A stretch of 64,000 bases of DNA from Pseudaquabacterium terrae (GCF_013266755.1 NZ_JABRWJ010000003.1:620001-684000), one strand, 5' to 3'. Counted from the first letter of the stretch, positions 44,425 through 54,067 are shown. The notes: generated by a model from the letters alone, not told the origin. Translations and numbers: made by a program.

Positions 44425-45375
44425 TTAGACGCCTGGCAGTGCCAGCGCGTCGCGCACGGCCAGCCCGAACTGGCGCTGCGCCTGGCGCGCGGCGGTGATG
44501 CCACCGGCCATCACGATGAAGCCATGGGCCAGGCCGTGCCACTCGACCAGTTGCACAGGAGTGCCAGCAGCGAGCAGCGCATCGGCGAATGCCACGCCTT
44601 CGTCGCGCAGCGGGTCGTGCCCGGCCAGCACCAGCAGCGTCGGCGGCAGGCCGGCGAGCGAGCGCGCCAGCAGCGGCGCGCCGCGGAAATCGGCGGCGCG
44701 GCCGCTCGCACCGAACGCATGGGCGCTGAAGTGCGCCATCGTGCGCAGGGTCAGCGTCGGGCCGGCCGCGTGCCGCGCGCGCGACGGGTAGTCGCCGTCG
44801 TGCCCGCCCGCGGCCGGCGGGTACAGCAGCGCCTGCAAGCGAATCGCCGGAAACCCCGCATCGCGCGCCAGCAGCGCGACCGTGCTCGCCAGCACCGCGC
44901 CCGCGCTGTCGCCGGCCACCGCCAGCCGCGCCGGGTCGGCGCCGAGCGAGCGCGCATGTTCGGCCGCCCAGCCGAGCGCGGCCCAGGCGTCGTCGGCCGC
45001 CGCCGGGAAGGCATGCTCGGGCGCCAGCCGGTACTCGACCGAGACCACCACCGCGCCGCTGTCTTCGCAGAGCTGGCGGCATACGTTGTCGTAGGCCGCG
45101 ATGTCGCCGAGCATGTAGCCGCCGCCGTGGTAGTAGACGACGATGCCGTGCGGGCCGGCAGCGCGGGGCGTGTACACGCGCAGCGGGATCGCCGGCAGCG
45201 CGCCGGCCGCCGGCACCGCATGGTCGGCAACGCCGACGTCGGCCGGTGGGCGGTCGGCGGCCGCACAGATCTGGCGATAGAGGTCGCGGCTGGCCGGCAG
45301 CGGCAGGTCGCACAGGTCGGGCATGCCGGCGGCGTGGGCCGCCTTCATCATCGCGGCGAGTTGCAGGTCGAGCAT
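44425..45375 (-). CDS. Alpha/beta hydrolase, hormone-sensitive-lipase family esterase
   Basis: A 316-residue hydrolase with the oxyanion motif YYHGGGYMLGD near residue 80, nucleophile Ser in AVAGDSAGAVLAS near residue 155, acid in LAGHDPLRDEG and His in HGLAHGFIVM, the complete triad of the HSL esterase group. No signal peptide. It is the last gene of the eight-gene minus-strand cluster whose other enzymes oxidise an aromatic-type alcohol and aldehyde, so an aryl ester substrate is likely by context. It starts 22 bases after the RND gene stop and has aggagat before the ATG at 45375. Confidence 0.9.
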   Translation of the reverse strand: MLDLQLAAMMKAAHAAGMPDLCDLPLPASRDLYRQICAAADRPPADVGVADHAVPAAGALPAIPLRVYTPRAAGPHGIVVYYHGGGYMLGDIAAYDNVCRQLCEDSGAVVVSVEYRLAPEHAFPAAADDAWAALGWAAEHARSLGADPARLAVAGDSAGAVLASTVALLARDAGFPAIRLQALLYPPAAGGHDGDYPSRARHAAGPTLTLRTMAHFSAHAFGASGRAADFRGAPLLARSLAGLPPTLLVLAGHDPLRDEGVAFADALLAAGTPVQLVEWHGLAHGFIVMAGGITAARQAQRQFGLAVRDALALPGV

Positions 45376-45397
45376 GGGAGATCTCCTTCGGGAAGTT

Positions 45398-47803
45398 TCA
45401 GGCGCCGGCGGGCTGCAGCGCCGCGGCGGGTTCGGCCATCGGCCGCAACAGGAAATGCGCCAGCGCCGGCAGCAGCACCAGCGCGCCGACCATGTTCCAG
45501 ACGAACATGAAGGCGAGCAGGATGCCCATGTCGGCCTGGAACTTGATGGGCGAGAAGGCCCAGGTGCCGACGGCCAGCGCGAGCGTGATGCCGGTCAGCA
45601 GCACGACGCGCCCGGTGAACTGCAGCGCGTGCAGGTAGGCGGCGGACAGCGAGTCGCCGGCGCGCAACCGCGCCAGCATCACGCTCAGCACGTACAGCGC
45701 GTAGTCGACGCCGATGCCGACGCCGAGCGCGATCACCGGCAGCGTCGCGACCTTGACGCCCATGCTCAAGGCCACCATCAGCGCCTCGCACAGGATCGAG
45801 GTCAGCACCAGCGGCAGCACCGCGCAGGCCACCGCGCGCCACGAGCGGAAGGTCACGAAGCACAGCACGACGACGGCCCCGTAGACCCACAGCAGCATCT
45901 CGCGCATCGCCTGCTGCACGACGATGTTCGTCGCCGCGGCGATGCCGGCCGATCCGGCGGCCAGCATGAAGCGCGTATCGCCACGTTTTTCAGACGTTAT
46001 GAACGCCTCCGCCTCGCCGACCACCCGCGCCAGCGTCTCGGCCTTGTGATCCTTCAGGTAGACGTAGAGCGACAGGAACGAGCAGCCCTGGTTGAACAGC
46101 TCACGCGGCGCGCGCGTCTGCACGCCGCCGAGCGCCGCCGCATTGGGGATCAGCTCGAACCACTTCAGGTTGCCCTCGTTGTAGCCGACCATCGCCAGCT
46201 TCGACAGCGCGGCCATCGAGTGCGTCGCCTCGACCCCCGGCAGCTGCTCGAGCCGCCAGGCCAGCCGGTCGACCTGCGCCAGCGTGTCGTAGCGCGTGCA
46301 CTGGTCCTCGGGCGTCGCGACCATCACCACCAGGATGTCGGCGCTGGCCGCGTAGTGGCGCGTCAGGTAGTCGTTGTCGCGGTTGTAGCGCGAGTCGGCG
46401 CGCAGCTCGGGCGCGCCGGGGTCGAGGTCGCCGACCTGCAGCTGCAGGCTGGCGACGTAGCCGGCGCCGGCCAGCAGCGCGCCGGCCGCGATCGCGGCGA
46501 GCGCCGGCCCGCGCTGCGTGAAGCGATCGAGCTGGCGCCACAGCCCGGTCGGCGCCGCGCCGGCCGCTTCGGCGCGCAGGCTGCGTTCCGCGGCGCGCCG
46601 GCCGACGCCCAGGTACGACAGCAGCACCGGCAGCAGCACCAGGTTCGTGAACACCAGCACCGCGACGCCGATGCTGGCAACCGCGGCCAGGTCCTGGATC
46701 GCCTCGATGCGGATCAGCGCCAGCACCGCGAAGCCGACCGCATCGCACAGCAGGGCAGTCAGGCCGGCCACGAACAGGCGCCGGAACGTGTAGCGCGCGG
46801 CGACCACGCGGTGCGTGCCGCGGCCGACGTCCTGCATGATGCCGTTCATCTTCTGCGCGCCATGGCTCATGCCGATCGCGAACACCAGGAACGGCACCAG
46901 CACCGAGTACGGGTCGAGCGCATAGCCGCTGAGCGCGAGCAGGCCGAACTGCCAGACCACCGCGACCAGCGAGCAGGCGACGACCAGCAGCGTCGAGCGC
47001 GCGCAGCGCGTGTAGCCGAACAGCACCGCCGTGCAGATCACCAGCGCGGCGGCGAAGAAGGCCAGCACCTGGCGCATGCCGTCGATCAGGTCGCCCATCA
47101 CCTTCGCAAAGCCGGTGACGTGGATGCGCACGCGGTCGCTCTCGTACTTCGCGCGCAGGGCTTCGATCTGGCGGCCGAGCTCGCCATAGTCGAGCGCCTC
47201 CCCGGTCTTCGGGTGCTTGTCGAGCAGCGGCACGAAGACGATGCTCGACTTGAAGTCGCCGGCAATCAGCTGGCCGATCTCACCCGAGCGCTCGACGTTG
47301 GCGCGCACCTCGGTGAGGGCGCGGGCCGATCCGTCGTAGCTGTCGCCCATCACCGTATTGCCCTCGAGCCCTTCCTCGGTCACCGCGACCCAGCGGGTGT
47401 TGCTGGTCCACAGCGACTTCATGAACGGCCGGTCGACGCCCGGCAGCAGGTAGAGCTCGTCGCTCAGCTGCTGCAGCGTGCGCAGGTAGTCCTTGTCGAA
47501 GATCGACTCGCCCGTCGTCTCGACGGCGATGCGCAAGGCATTGCCCTGCCCCGCCAGATTCCCCTGGTTCGCCAGATAGTTCGCGATGTACGCGTGCTGG
47601 ACGGGAATGGTCTTCTCGAAGCTCGCGTTGAGCTGCAGCTTCGTCGCCTGCCAGCCGAACAGCGCGCTCAGCACCAGGCACAGCGCCAGCACCCACGGCC
47701 GGTGGTTGAACAGCAGCCGCTCGGCGGGCGAGCCCGAGGCGGCATCGAAGTCTTCGAGGCGGGCGACGACGGGCTGGTCGTCGAGCGTGGAGGAGGCGTG
47801 CAT
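45398..47803 (-). CDS. RND/MMPL-family membrane transporter
   Basis: An 801-residue protein of the RND superfamily with two repeated halves: one TM near residue 35, a periplasmic loop, then six TMs, and the same again. Typical pieces are VPFLVFAIGMSHGAQKMN and, in the second half, LGVGIGVDYALYVLSVM. It is the short type without adaptor proteins, related to predicted lipid and hydrophobic-compound exporters or importers. DUF1302, DUF1329 and a YCF48-like protein are encoded just upstream, a set I recognise from gene clusters for hydrophobic aromatic or terpenoid/steroid compounds. Transport direction unknown. Confidence 0.9.
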   Translation of the reverse strand: MHASSTLDDQPVVARLEDFDAASGSPAERLLFNHRPWVLALCLVLSALFGWQATKLQLNASFEKTIPVQHAYIANYLANQGNLAGQGNALRIAVETTGESIFDKDYLRTLQQLSDELYLLPGVDRPFMKSLWTSNTRWVAVTEEGLEGNTVMGDSYDGSARALTEVRANVERSGEIGQLIAGDFKSSIVFVPLLDKHPKTGEALDYGELGRQIEALRAKYESDRVRIHVTGFAKVMGDLIDGMRQVLAFFAAALVICTAVLFGYTRCARSTLLVVACSLVAVVWQFGLLALSGYALDPYSVLVPFLVFAIGMSHGAQKMNGIMQDVGRGTHRVVAARYTFRRLFVAGLTALLCDAVGFAVLALIRIEAIQDLAAVASIGVAVLVFTNLVLLPVLLSYLGVGRRAAERSLRAEAAGAAPTGLWRQLDRFTQRGPALAAIAAGALLAGAGYVASLQLQVGDLDPGAPELRADSRYNRDNDYLTRHYAASADILVVMVATPEDQCTRYDTLAQVDRLAWRLEQLPGVEATHSMAALSKLAMVGYNEGNLKWFELIPNAAALGGVQTRAPRELFNQGCSFLSLYVYLKDHKAETLARVVGEAEAFITSEKRGDTRFMLAAGSAGIAAATNIVVQQAMREMLLWVYGAVVVLCFVTFRSWRAVACAVLPLVLTSILCEALMVALSMGVKVATLPVIALGVGIGVDYALYVLSVMLARLRAGDSLSAAYLHALQFTGRVVLLTGITLALAVGTWAFSPIKFQADMGILLAFMFVWNMVGALVLLPALAHFLLRPMAEPAAALQPAGA

Positions 47804-47835
47804 CGTGGCGGGTGGTGAGGAGCGTTCGGGGGTGT

Positions 47836-48894
47836 TCAGCGAGCGCTCGGAGGCGTTGAGGGCGCGCTCTGGCGGCGCAGGCCGCGCAGGCTGCTGAGCA
47901 CGAGGTGGCCGTCGCCGGTGACGGCGAGGCCGGTGGCCGGCAAGGCGGCGGCGGCCGGCTGCTTGTGGAACTGCAGGCCGTCGTCGCGGCTGATCAGCAG
48001 GTCGCCGCTCTGGCCGAGCAGCGCCAGCGTGCCGGGCGCGACCTCGACGCCGGCGCTGATCGACACCGGCACGCCGCTGTCGATGGCCTGCCAGCTCGCG
48101 CCGCCGTCGGCGGAGCGGAAGACGCGGCCACGCAGGCCGTACGCGACCAGCGTGCCGGAGCGCGCGGCGACGAGGCCGAACCAGCTGCCCTTGTACGGCG
48201 AGGCCAGCGCGCTGAAAGTCCCGCCGGCGTCCGCCGACTTCAGCAGCAGCCCCTGCTCACCGGCGATCACCCACTGGCCGCCGGCCCAGCGCACCGCGTA
48301 CAGGTGCAGGCTCTTCGGGTTCGGCAGCCGGCCGACCAGCGGCGTCCAGTGCGCGCCGCCGTCGCTGGTGGCGAAGGCGATGCCGTAGGCGCCGACCGCG
48401 ACGCCGTTCTGCGCATCGGCGAAGTCGACGTCGAAGAACGGCTTGTCCGGGCCCTCGTCGACGAAGTGCGCGGCCAGCTTCTGCGCGCGCTCGTCGCCGG
48501 AGCGCGCGGCGTCGGCGATGCGCGCGGCCGCGCTGATGCCGTCGAGCTGGCGCACCCAGCGTTCGCCGCCGTCTTCCGTCTTCAGAATCACGCCGAGGTG
48601 GCCGACGGCCCAGCCGGTGCGCTCGTCGACGAAGCGCAGCGCGGTCAGCGTGGCCTGCACCGGCACAGCCGCCTGCCGCCAGCGCTGGCCGTCGTCGTCC
48701 GACAAGAGCACGATGCCACGTTCGCCGGCGGCGACCAGCCGCCGCCCGGCGCGCGCGACGGTGAGCATCGCGGCACCCGCGGCTTTCGGTGTCTGAATCG
48801 AAGCCTGTTGCAGCACTTCAGGCGGCGCAGCTGCGACACCGCACGCAGCCGCGGCTGCCGCGAACAAGAGAGTGCGCAAGACGGTCTTGGCCAA
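47836..48894 (-). CDS. YCF48/BNR-repeat periplasmic protein
   Basis: About 352 residues. A signal-like N-terminus (RTLLFAAAAAACGVAAAPP) is followed by repeated beta-propeller blades with the pattern of YCF48/photosystem-II-assembly-like proteins: SDDDGQRW, KTEDGGERWVRQL, ATSDGGAHWTPLV, KSADAGGTFSAL and RSADGGASWQAI. It probably works in the periplasm with the RND transporter and the DUF1302/DUF1329 pair. No photosynthetic role is implied. The start is uncertain: I chose a TTG at 48894 that gives a clean signal peptide. A GTG at about 48977 would place the start inside the neighbouring repeat. Confidence 0.8.
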   Translation of the reverse strand: MAKTVLRTLLFAAAAAACGVAAAPPEVLQQASIQTPKAAGAAMLTVARAGRRLVAAGERGIVLLSDDDGQRWRQAAVPVQATLTALRFVDERTGWAVGHLGVILKTEDGGERWVRQLDGISAAARIADAARSGDERAQKLAAHFVDEGPDKPFFDVDFADAQNGVAVGAYGIAFATSDGGAHWTPLVGRLPNPKSLHLYAVRWAGGQWVIAGEQGLLLKSADAGGTFSALASPYKGSWFGLVAARSGTLVAYGLRGRVFRSADGGASWQAIDSGVPVSISAGVEVAPGTLALLGQSGDLLISRDDGLQFHKQPAAAALPATGLAVTGDGHLVLSSLRGLRRQSAPSTPPSAR

Positions 48895-48930
48895 GGCTCG
48901 GCGCGGATCCGGCTCTGCCGGGCCGCTGCC

Positions 48931-48973
48931 GAAGCCCCCTCGGGGGGCAGCGACCGGTAGGGAGCGTGGGGGC
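48931..48973. repeat. GC-rich intergenic repeat, copy 2 (inverted)
   Basis: Read on the minus strand: GCCCCCACGCTC, a short variable part, then CGCTGCCCCCCGAGGGGGC. It matches copy 1 at 31106 over both blocks and has the same GCCCCC-CGA-GGGGGC stem. It separates the DUF1329 gene from the YCF48-like gene. Confidence 0.6.
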
Positions 48974-48977
48974 CTCA

Positions 48978-50345
48978 CTATCTCGTGCCCTCGTTGGCCA
49001 GCTCCTCGGCGCTGAAGAAGGCGCGCGGAATCGGCGCCACCGGCTTGTACTGCACCGGCAGCTCGTTCGACGCCATGTTCAGGTAGTAGGCGCCGGTGTG
49101 CAGGTCGTAGCCGCCCCACATCATGTTGCCGACGACGGCCGGGATGTCCGGTGCCAGCAGCATCAGCGTGTAGTTCGTGCGCCAGAGCTCGCCCTTCGCG
49201 TCCCAGCCGTCGAACATCACGATCTGCCAGGTGTCTTCGTCGAGGTAGTACTTGCGCTTGGGCACGACGTGGCGCTTGCCGTCGGCCAGCGTCGCCTCGA
49301 CCTCCCAGACGCGGTGCAGCTCCCAGCGCACCAGCGCCGGGTTCAGCGTCTTCGGCGTCACCAGGTCGGCCACCTTCGCGCTGGCGGCGCGGTTGTTGTT
49401 GTAGGGGATGTAGAGCTCGCGTTTGCCGACCAGCTTCAGCTGGTGCTTGTCGATCGGCCCGAACAGCATGAACGCTTCGTCGAACAGACCGATGCCCGAG
49501 GTCACCGAGTCCGGCGTGTCATAGGCCACCGACGGCGCCTTGCGCACGCGGCGCTGGCCGACCAGGTACTGCCACAGCCCGCGCGGCTGGCTGGCGTTCA
49601 GGTTGTCGTGCGCGAGGATCGCCTCGCCGGCCTTCGAGCCCGGCTCGGTGACCGCGAACTTGCCGAGCTGGTAGTAGCCGTCGAACTTCTCGATCGAGCC
49701 GTCGGGGTCGTAGTACGGCTTGCGCAGGCTCTGCACGCCGCCCGAGGCCAGCGCGCGCCGGCCGTCTGCCGTGACGACCCACACCCGCACCGGCGCCTGC
49801 ACGTTGCTGCCGGTCCAGGCCAGGCGATGGTTCTGCAGCAGCTCGCCGCCGTCCTTCGGGATCGGGAACGGCGTGCCGCCGTACGCGTTCTCGGTGCCGT
49901 GGCCGCCGTCGACGAGCTTGGCGCGCGTCGCATTGCGCAGCGTGTTGTCGTAGACCCACTGCGGCGCCGCGGCGCTGCGGTGCGTCGGATAGACGTCGAT
50001 GCGGAAGTCGGGGTACTTCTTCATCAGCGCCTTCACGCCGTCGCTCAACTTCGCGGCGTGCTGGTCCATGCTCTTCGCGTCGATCGAGAACAGCGGCTTC
50101 TCGGCGGCGTACGGGTCGGGCCGCGGGTCGCCGCTCTTGTAGCCGGCGGGTGCCCTGGTCAGGCCACCGTCCCACGCCGGAATGCTGCCGTCCTTGTTGG
50201 CGGCGCGTTCGGCGCCGAGCGGTGTCAGCGTGGTCTTCAGCTTGGCGGCCTCGTCGGCGCCGACGGCCGCGTGGGTGCTCAAGGGGGCGATGAACGGGGC
50301 GGCGCAGGCCAGGGCCAGCGCGGCCCGCAGGGGCTTGTTCAGCAT
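48978..50345 (-). CDS. DUF1329 outer-membrane-associated protein
   Basis: A 455-residue secreted protein. The signal peptide ends near THA-AV. The mature part matches DUF1329 (EAAKLKTTLTPLGAERAANK, GSIPAWDGGLT, later DEDTWQIVMFDGWDAKGELW and a C-terminal GGYDLHTGAYYLNMASNE). The fold is thought to be related to LolB/LppX-like lipid carriers. It almost always occurs beside a DUF1302 protein, as here (16 bases after its stop), and both are associated with uptake of hydrophobic substrates. The start is ATG at 50345 with ggagac before it; the longer N-terminus is rejected. Confidence 0.9.
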   Translation of the reverse strand: MLNKPLRAALALACAAPFIAPLSTHAAVGADEAAKLKTTLTPLGAERAANKDGSIPAWDGGLTRAPAGYKSGDPRPDPYAAEKPLFSIDAKSMDQHAAKLSDGVKALMKKYPDFRIDVYPTHRSAAAPQWVYDNTLRNATRAKLVDGGHGTENAYGGTPFPIPKDGGELLQNHRLAWTGSNVQAPVRVWVVTADGRRALASGGVQSLRKPYYDPDGSIEKFDGYYQLGKFAVTEPGSKAGEAILAHDNLNASQPRGLWQYLVGQRRVRKAPSVAYDTPDSVTSGIGLFDEAFMLFGPIDKHQLKLVGKRELYIPYNNNRAASAKVADLVTPKTLNPALVRWELHRVWEVEATLADGKRHVVPKRKYYLDEDTWQIVMFDGWDAKGELWRTNYTLMLLAPDIPAVVGNMMWGGYDLHTGAYYLNMASNELPVQYKPVAPIPRAFFSAEELANEGTR

Positions 50346-50361
50346 CTGGGGTCTCCGAATG

Positions 50362-52098
50362 TCAGAAAGTGCGCGATGCGTTGAAGGCGACGTGGGCACG
50401 GTCCCTCATCGTTTGCGCGAAGCTCAGCTGGCGCGGCGAGCCGGCGCCCGTCACCAGCGTCTCGGTGAAGGTCTTCTCGGCGCCGAAGAAGCCGTTGAAG
50501 GTCAGTGCGACGTTCCAGGCGTTCTGGTACTTGCCCTTCACGCCGATGCTGTAGTCGCCGGCCTTCGAGGCACCGCCGGCGAAGTTGCCGATCGCCGACG
50601 AACGGCCGCCGAAGTTCCAGCCCAGGCCGATCGGCAGCGAGAGGTCCAGCGCCGGCAGCACCTGGAAGTACTGCGGCTCGAACAGCAGCCGCAGCGCGAA
50701 GGCGCCCTTGGTCGTGTTCGGATCCAGACCGCCCAAGCCGGCGCTGCGGCCGCCGGGGCCGATCGCGAAGATGTCCTTCGTGATCGCGAGCCGCCGGTTG
50801 TAGGCCAGCTCGGCCAGCAGCGCGCCGCCGCCCCACAGCGGGCCGGGCTGCAGCACGTAGATGCCGGAGACCTGCAGGTGGCCGGTGCGGCCGACGGCAT
50901 AACACGGATCGCCGCTGGAGCCGCCGCACGACAGGATCGGGCCGAGGCCGAGCACCGCGGGGTCGCTGTTGAGCGGCGCGTTGCTGCGCACCGAGCCTTC
51001 GACGGCCCAGTTCAGCTGGCCGACCGACGAGGTGACGCTGGCGCCGACGGTGCGGATGTTGCTCGCGTAGGCCAGGTGCACGTTGCCGCCGACGAAGTCG
51101 AACACCGGCGCCGCCGGCGTCTTGTCGTGGTACTGCGCGGCGTAGACGCCGAACTCGAAATCGCTGCCGGTGGGGCTCCAGCGCAGCTGCACGCCGCCCT
51201 GCCCGCTGTCCTTCGGGCGCAGGTCGTGGCGCTGGTCATAGGCCAGCACGATCGGCGTGCCATCCGGCGCATTGCCGAAGCCGACGGTGCCGGTGCCCAC
51301 GTAGTCCTGGTTCGAGAAGTAGCTGCCGACGCCGGGGATCTTGCTCGGCCGCCACTTGAGCTGGTAGTACGCACCGAGCGACAGGCCTTCGGCCAACTGC
51401 AGCGAGCCGGAGAGCTGCTCGACCGGCAGCAGCACCTCCTTGAACTGCCAGCCCGGCACCGAGACGATCTTGGCGATGTCGACCGGGCCCTGCGCGTGGG
51501 CGATGCCGTTCTGGCCGAAGAACAGGCTTTCGCCCCACTGCAGCGTGTGCTTGCCCACGCGCAGCGTGCCCTTCATCGCGCCGAGCTCGCCCTTGAGATA
51601 CACGAAGGCATCGAGCAGCTCACCGCCGCGGCCGTGCTGGCGTCGCGTGGCCGGCAGGAACTCGTTCGAGGCCTGGCCGGGAAAGTTGTTCGAGGTCGAC
51701 ACCGTCGGCCCCAGCGGCATGCCGCCGGCCAGCAGCGGCGTGCCGGCGTAGTCGCTGCGGCCGAGATAGGCGCTGTCGCGCCAGGCGGTGCCGCTCAGGC
51801 GGCCGCCGAACGACTTCGTCGTCACGTCCAGCTCGCCCAGCAGGTCCCAGCGGTTCGAGACCAGGCCCTTGTTGAAGTTGTGGTCACCATCGTCCTCGTT
51901 CGAGATGCCCGGGTCGTTCGCGACGTCGAGCCGCGTCAATGCCGGTGACGCGTTCTTCAGGCGATAGGCTGCGCTGTATTTCGGCGTCAGGTCGGCGCGG
52001 ATTTTCAGATCGGGGTTGCCCGAATCGATGTCGAAGGCCTGGGCGGCGGGCAGCGCGAGCGCTGCCGCCGCCGCCAGCAGGCTGCGGCGGTGGTCCAT
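50362..52098 (-). CDS. DUF1302 beta-barrel-like outer-membrane protein
   Basis: A 578-residue secreted protein. The signal peptide ends near AQA-FD, and the mature part begins NPDLKIRADLTPKYSAAYRL, a first-strand pattern of DUF1302. It has many alternating-hydrophobic segments and ends with Phe (HVAFNASRTF), as expected for an outer-membrane barrel. Family members accompany degradation of aromatic and steroid-like compounds and may act as a pore for them. It is followed by its usual DUF1329 partner. The start has ggagac before the ATG at 52098. The exact function is not established for the family. Confidence 0.88.
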   Translation of the reverse strand: MDHRRSLLAAAAALALPAAQAFDIDSGNPDLKIRADLTPKYSAAYRLKNASPALTRLDVANDPGISNEDDGDHNFNKGLVSNRWDLLGELDVTTKSFGGRLSGTAWRDSAYLGRSDYAGTPLLAGGMPLGPTVSTSNNFPGQASNEFLPATRRQHGRGGELLDAFVYLKGELGAMKGTLRVGKHTLQWGESLFFGQNGIAHAQGPVDIAKIVSVPGWQFKEVLLPVEQLSGSLQLAEGLSLGAYYQLKWRPSKIPGVGSYFSNQDYVGTGTVGFGNAPDGTPIVLAYDQRHDLRPKDSGQGGVQLRWSPTGSDFEFGVYAAQYHDKTPAAPVFDFVGGNVHLAYASNIRTVGASVTSSVGQLNWAVEGSVRSNAPLNSDPAVLGLGPILSCGGSSGDPCYAVGRTGHLQVSGIYVLQPGPLWGGGALLAELAYNRRLAITKDIFAIGPGGRSAGLGGLDPNTTKGAFALRLLFEPQYFQVLPALDLSLPIGLGWNFGGRSSAIGNFAGGASKAGDYSIGVKGKYQNAWNVALTFNGFFGAEKTFTETLVTGAGSPRQLSFAQTMRDRAHVAFNASRTF

Positions 52099-52133
52099 CG
52101 GTTTGTCTCCTGTTTGTTGTGAGTCGGAAGGGA

Positions 52134-52901
52134 TCAGAGGTAGGTCGACGCCAGCCCGCCGTCGACGGGCAGGTTGACGCCGCTGACCCAGCGCGCGGCG
52201 TCGGAGCAGAGGAAGGCGATCACCGGCGCCACCTCGTCGGCCAGCGCCGGGCGCTTCATGCGGTGCGCGTCGCGCTCGACGCGGCCGGCGCCGAGCATCG
52301 TCACGAAGTCACCGAGGATCGGCGTGAACACCGGCCCCGGCGCGACGCAGTTCATGCGCACGCCACGCTCCAGGAACCAGCGCTGCGACTGCGTGACCGA
52401 CCAGACGATCAGCGCTTCCTTGAAGTACTGGTAGCAGGTGTCCTGCGGCACCGGGTGCTTGGCCAGCCAGGCCAGCCCGGCCTCGAAGTGCGGCGTCTCG
52501 GCGAGCGCCTTGTGCGTATCGACGCGCTGCGGCCATTCGGCGCCGAGGATCGACGCGATGTTGACGATGCTGCCGCCGGCGGGCATCCGTTCCAGCAGCT
52601 TCTGGCAGAGGTGGCGCAGGCCGAGGTAGTTGACGCGGGCGACTGAGTCGGCGTTCGCGGTGCCCGGCACGCCGGCGATGTTGCACAGCGCATCGATGCG
52701 CTCGGGCAGCTGGCGCACGGCGGCGTCGATCGCCGCCTGCTCCGACAGGTCGGCCTTGACGAAGCCGTCGAGCGTCAGCATCGGCTCGTTGCGGTCGACG
52801 CCGATCACGCGCGCGCCCTGGAAGCGCAGCAGCCGCGCGGTCTCGGCGCCGATGCCCGAGCTGACGCCGGTGATGACGATGGTCTTGCCTTGCAGGCTCA
52901 T
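52134..52901 (-). CDS. SDR alcohol dehydrogenase, coniferyl-alcohol-dehydrogenase (CalA)-like
   Basis: A 255-residue short-chain dehydrogenase. It has TGVSSGIGAETARLL at the N-terminus, acidic Asp of NAD preference in VIGVDRNEP, CNIAGVPG in place of NNAG, Ser in NIASILGAEWP and the active-site YQYFK. The long insert between Ser and Tyr (DTHKALAETPHFEAGLAWLA) and the overall length match coniferyl-alcohol dehydrogenase, which oxidises aryl-allyl alcohols. The encoded partner aldehyde dehydrogenase lies two genes upstream in the operon. The specific substrate is inference. Confidence 0.82.
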   Translation of the reverse strand: MSLQGKTIVITGVSSGIGAETARLLRFQGARVIGVDRNEPMLTLDGFVKADLSEQAAIDAAVRQLPERIDALCNIAGVPGTANADSVARVNYLGLRHLCQKLLERMPAGGSIVNIASILGAEWPQRVDTHKALAETPHFEAGLAWLAKHPVPQDTCYQYFKEALIVWSVTQSQRWFLERGVRMNCVAPGPVFTPILGDFVTMLGAGRVERDAHRMKRPALADEVAPVIAFLCSDAARWVSGVNLPVDGGLASTYL

Positions 52902-52927
52902 GGGGATCTCCGGAGTTATTGAAAAAT

Positions 52928-54067
52928 TCAGGGCAGCAGCTCGAAGCGGCCATCGGCGATGCGCAGCATCACGACGCCGCGGCCGTCGAAGCCGCTGTGG
53001 TCGGTGGGCGAGAAATTGACGACGCCGTGCGCGAGCGCGATCTCCTTCTCGCTCTCCAGCGCATCACGCAGCGCGCGCCGGAACGCCGCGGTGCCGGGCG
53101 CGGAGCCCTTCAGCGCCGGCGGCAGCGCGCGCTGCAGCAGCAGCAGCGCATCCCAGGCGTGGGCGCCGAACTGCGTGCGCGTGTTCGCGCCGTGCTGCTT
53201 CTCGAAGCCGCTGACGTAAGTCAGCGCAACGGGCCGCACCGGGCTCGCCGCCGGCAGCTGCTCGGCAACGAGCATCGGCCCGGCCGGCAGCACCGTGCCG
53301 TTCATGCGCGGGCCGCCGACGCGCACCAGGTCCGGCGACGCTGCGCCGTGCGTCTGGTAGATCGGCCCGCTCCAGCCGCGTTCGCGCAGCGTGATCTGCG
53401 GCATCGCCGCGGCCGAGCCGGCGCCGACGATCAGCACCGCGTCGGGCTTTGCGGCGACCACCTTCAGCGCCTGCGCCGTGATCGAGGTGTCGATCGGCGC
53501 GAAACGCTCGGTGGCCACGACCGTCAGCCCGGCCGCCTTGGCCGACGCGCCGAAGGCCTGCAGCCACATCTCGCCGTAACCCTCGTTCCAGCCGAGGAAG
53601 GCGACCTTGCGCACCTTATCGGCGACCATGCGGCGCGCCAATGCATCGGACATCAGCGACACCGGCTGCGCGAGCGCGAAGGTCCAGCTGTCCGGGCCCG
53701 CGGCCAGCGGCAGCGGCGCGAACGCGAGCTGCACCGTCTTCGCCTCGGTCGCGACCTGCGCCACCGCCAGGCCCTGCGGCACGCCTGAGGGCCCGAGCAG
53801 CACATCGACCTGATGCTCGGTGACGAAGCGGCGCGCGTTGCGTGTCGCGGCCGTCGGGTCCGACGCATCGTCGAGCACGACCAGCCGGACCTTCTCGCCG
53901 CCGATGCGCTCGGGCCACAGCGCGAGCGATGCCTTCTGCGGCAGCCCCAGCGACGACAGCGGGCCGGTCAGCGACAGGTTGACGCCGATCGTGATGTCGG
54001 CCTGCGCGCCGCCGGCGGCGGCGATGAGGGCCAGCGCGGCGGCCAGGCGGGTGAATGGGCGATTCAT
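52928..54067 (-). CDS. Liv-type ABC substrate-binding protein, orphan
   Basis: A 379-residue secreted protein of the Peripla_BP_6 group. The signal peptide ends near AQA-DI; the mature part has ITIGVNLSLTGPLSSLG and later ARRFVTEHQVDVLLGPSG. It binds a small molecule in the periplasm. The operon has no permease or ATPase gene, so it must share membrane components encoded elsewhere or act as a scavenger. It lies between the aldehyde dehydrogenase and the SDR gene with gaps of 22 and 26 bases and has aggagat before its ATG. Confidence 0.88.
   Translation of the reverse strand: MNRPFTRLAAALALIAAAGGAQADITIGVNLSLTGPLSSLGLPQKASLALWPERIGGEKVRLVVLDDASDPTAATRNARRFVTEHQVDVLLGPSGVPQGLAVAQVATEAKTVQLAFAPLPLAAGPDSWTFALAQPVSLMSDALARRMVADKVRKVAFLGWNEGYGEMWLQAFGASAKAAGLTVVATERFAPIDTSITAQALKVVAAKPDAVLIVGAGSAAAMPQITLRERGWSGPIYQTHGAASPDLVRVGGPRMNGTVLPAGPMLVAEQLPAASPVRPVALTYVSGFEKQHGANTRTQFGAHAWDALLLLQRALPPALKGSAPGTAAFRRALRDALESEKEIALAHGVVNFSPTDHSGFDGRGVVMLRIADGRFELLP

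Noticed and set aside
47836-48894. Photosystem II assembly function for the YCF48-like protein
   Set aside because: No photosynthesis genes are in the window; the blade pattern is a general beta-propeller, and the neighbours point to envelope transport.
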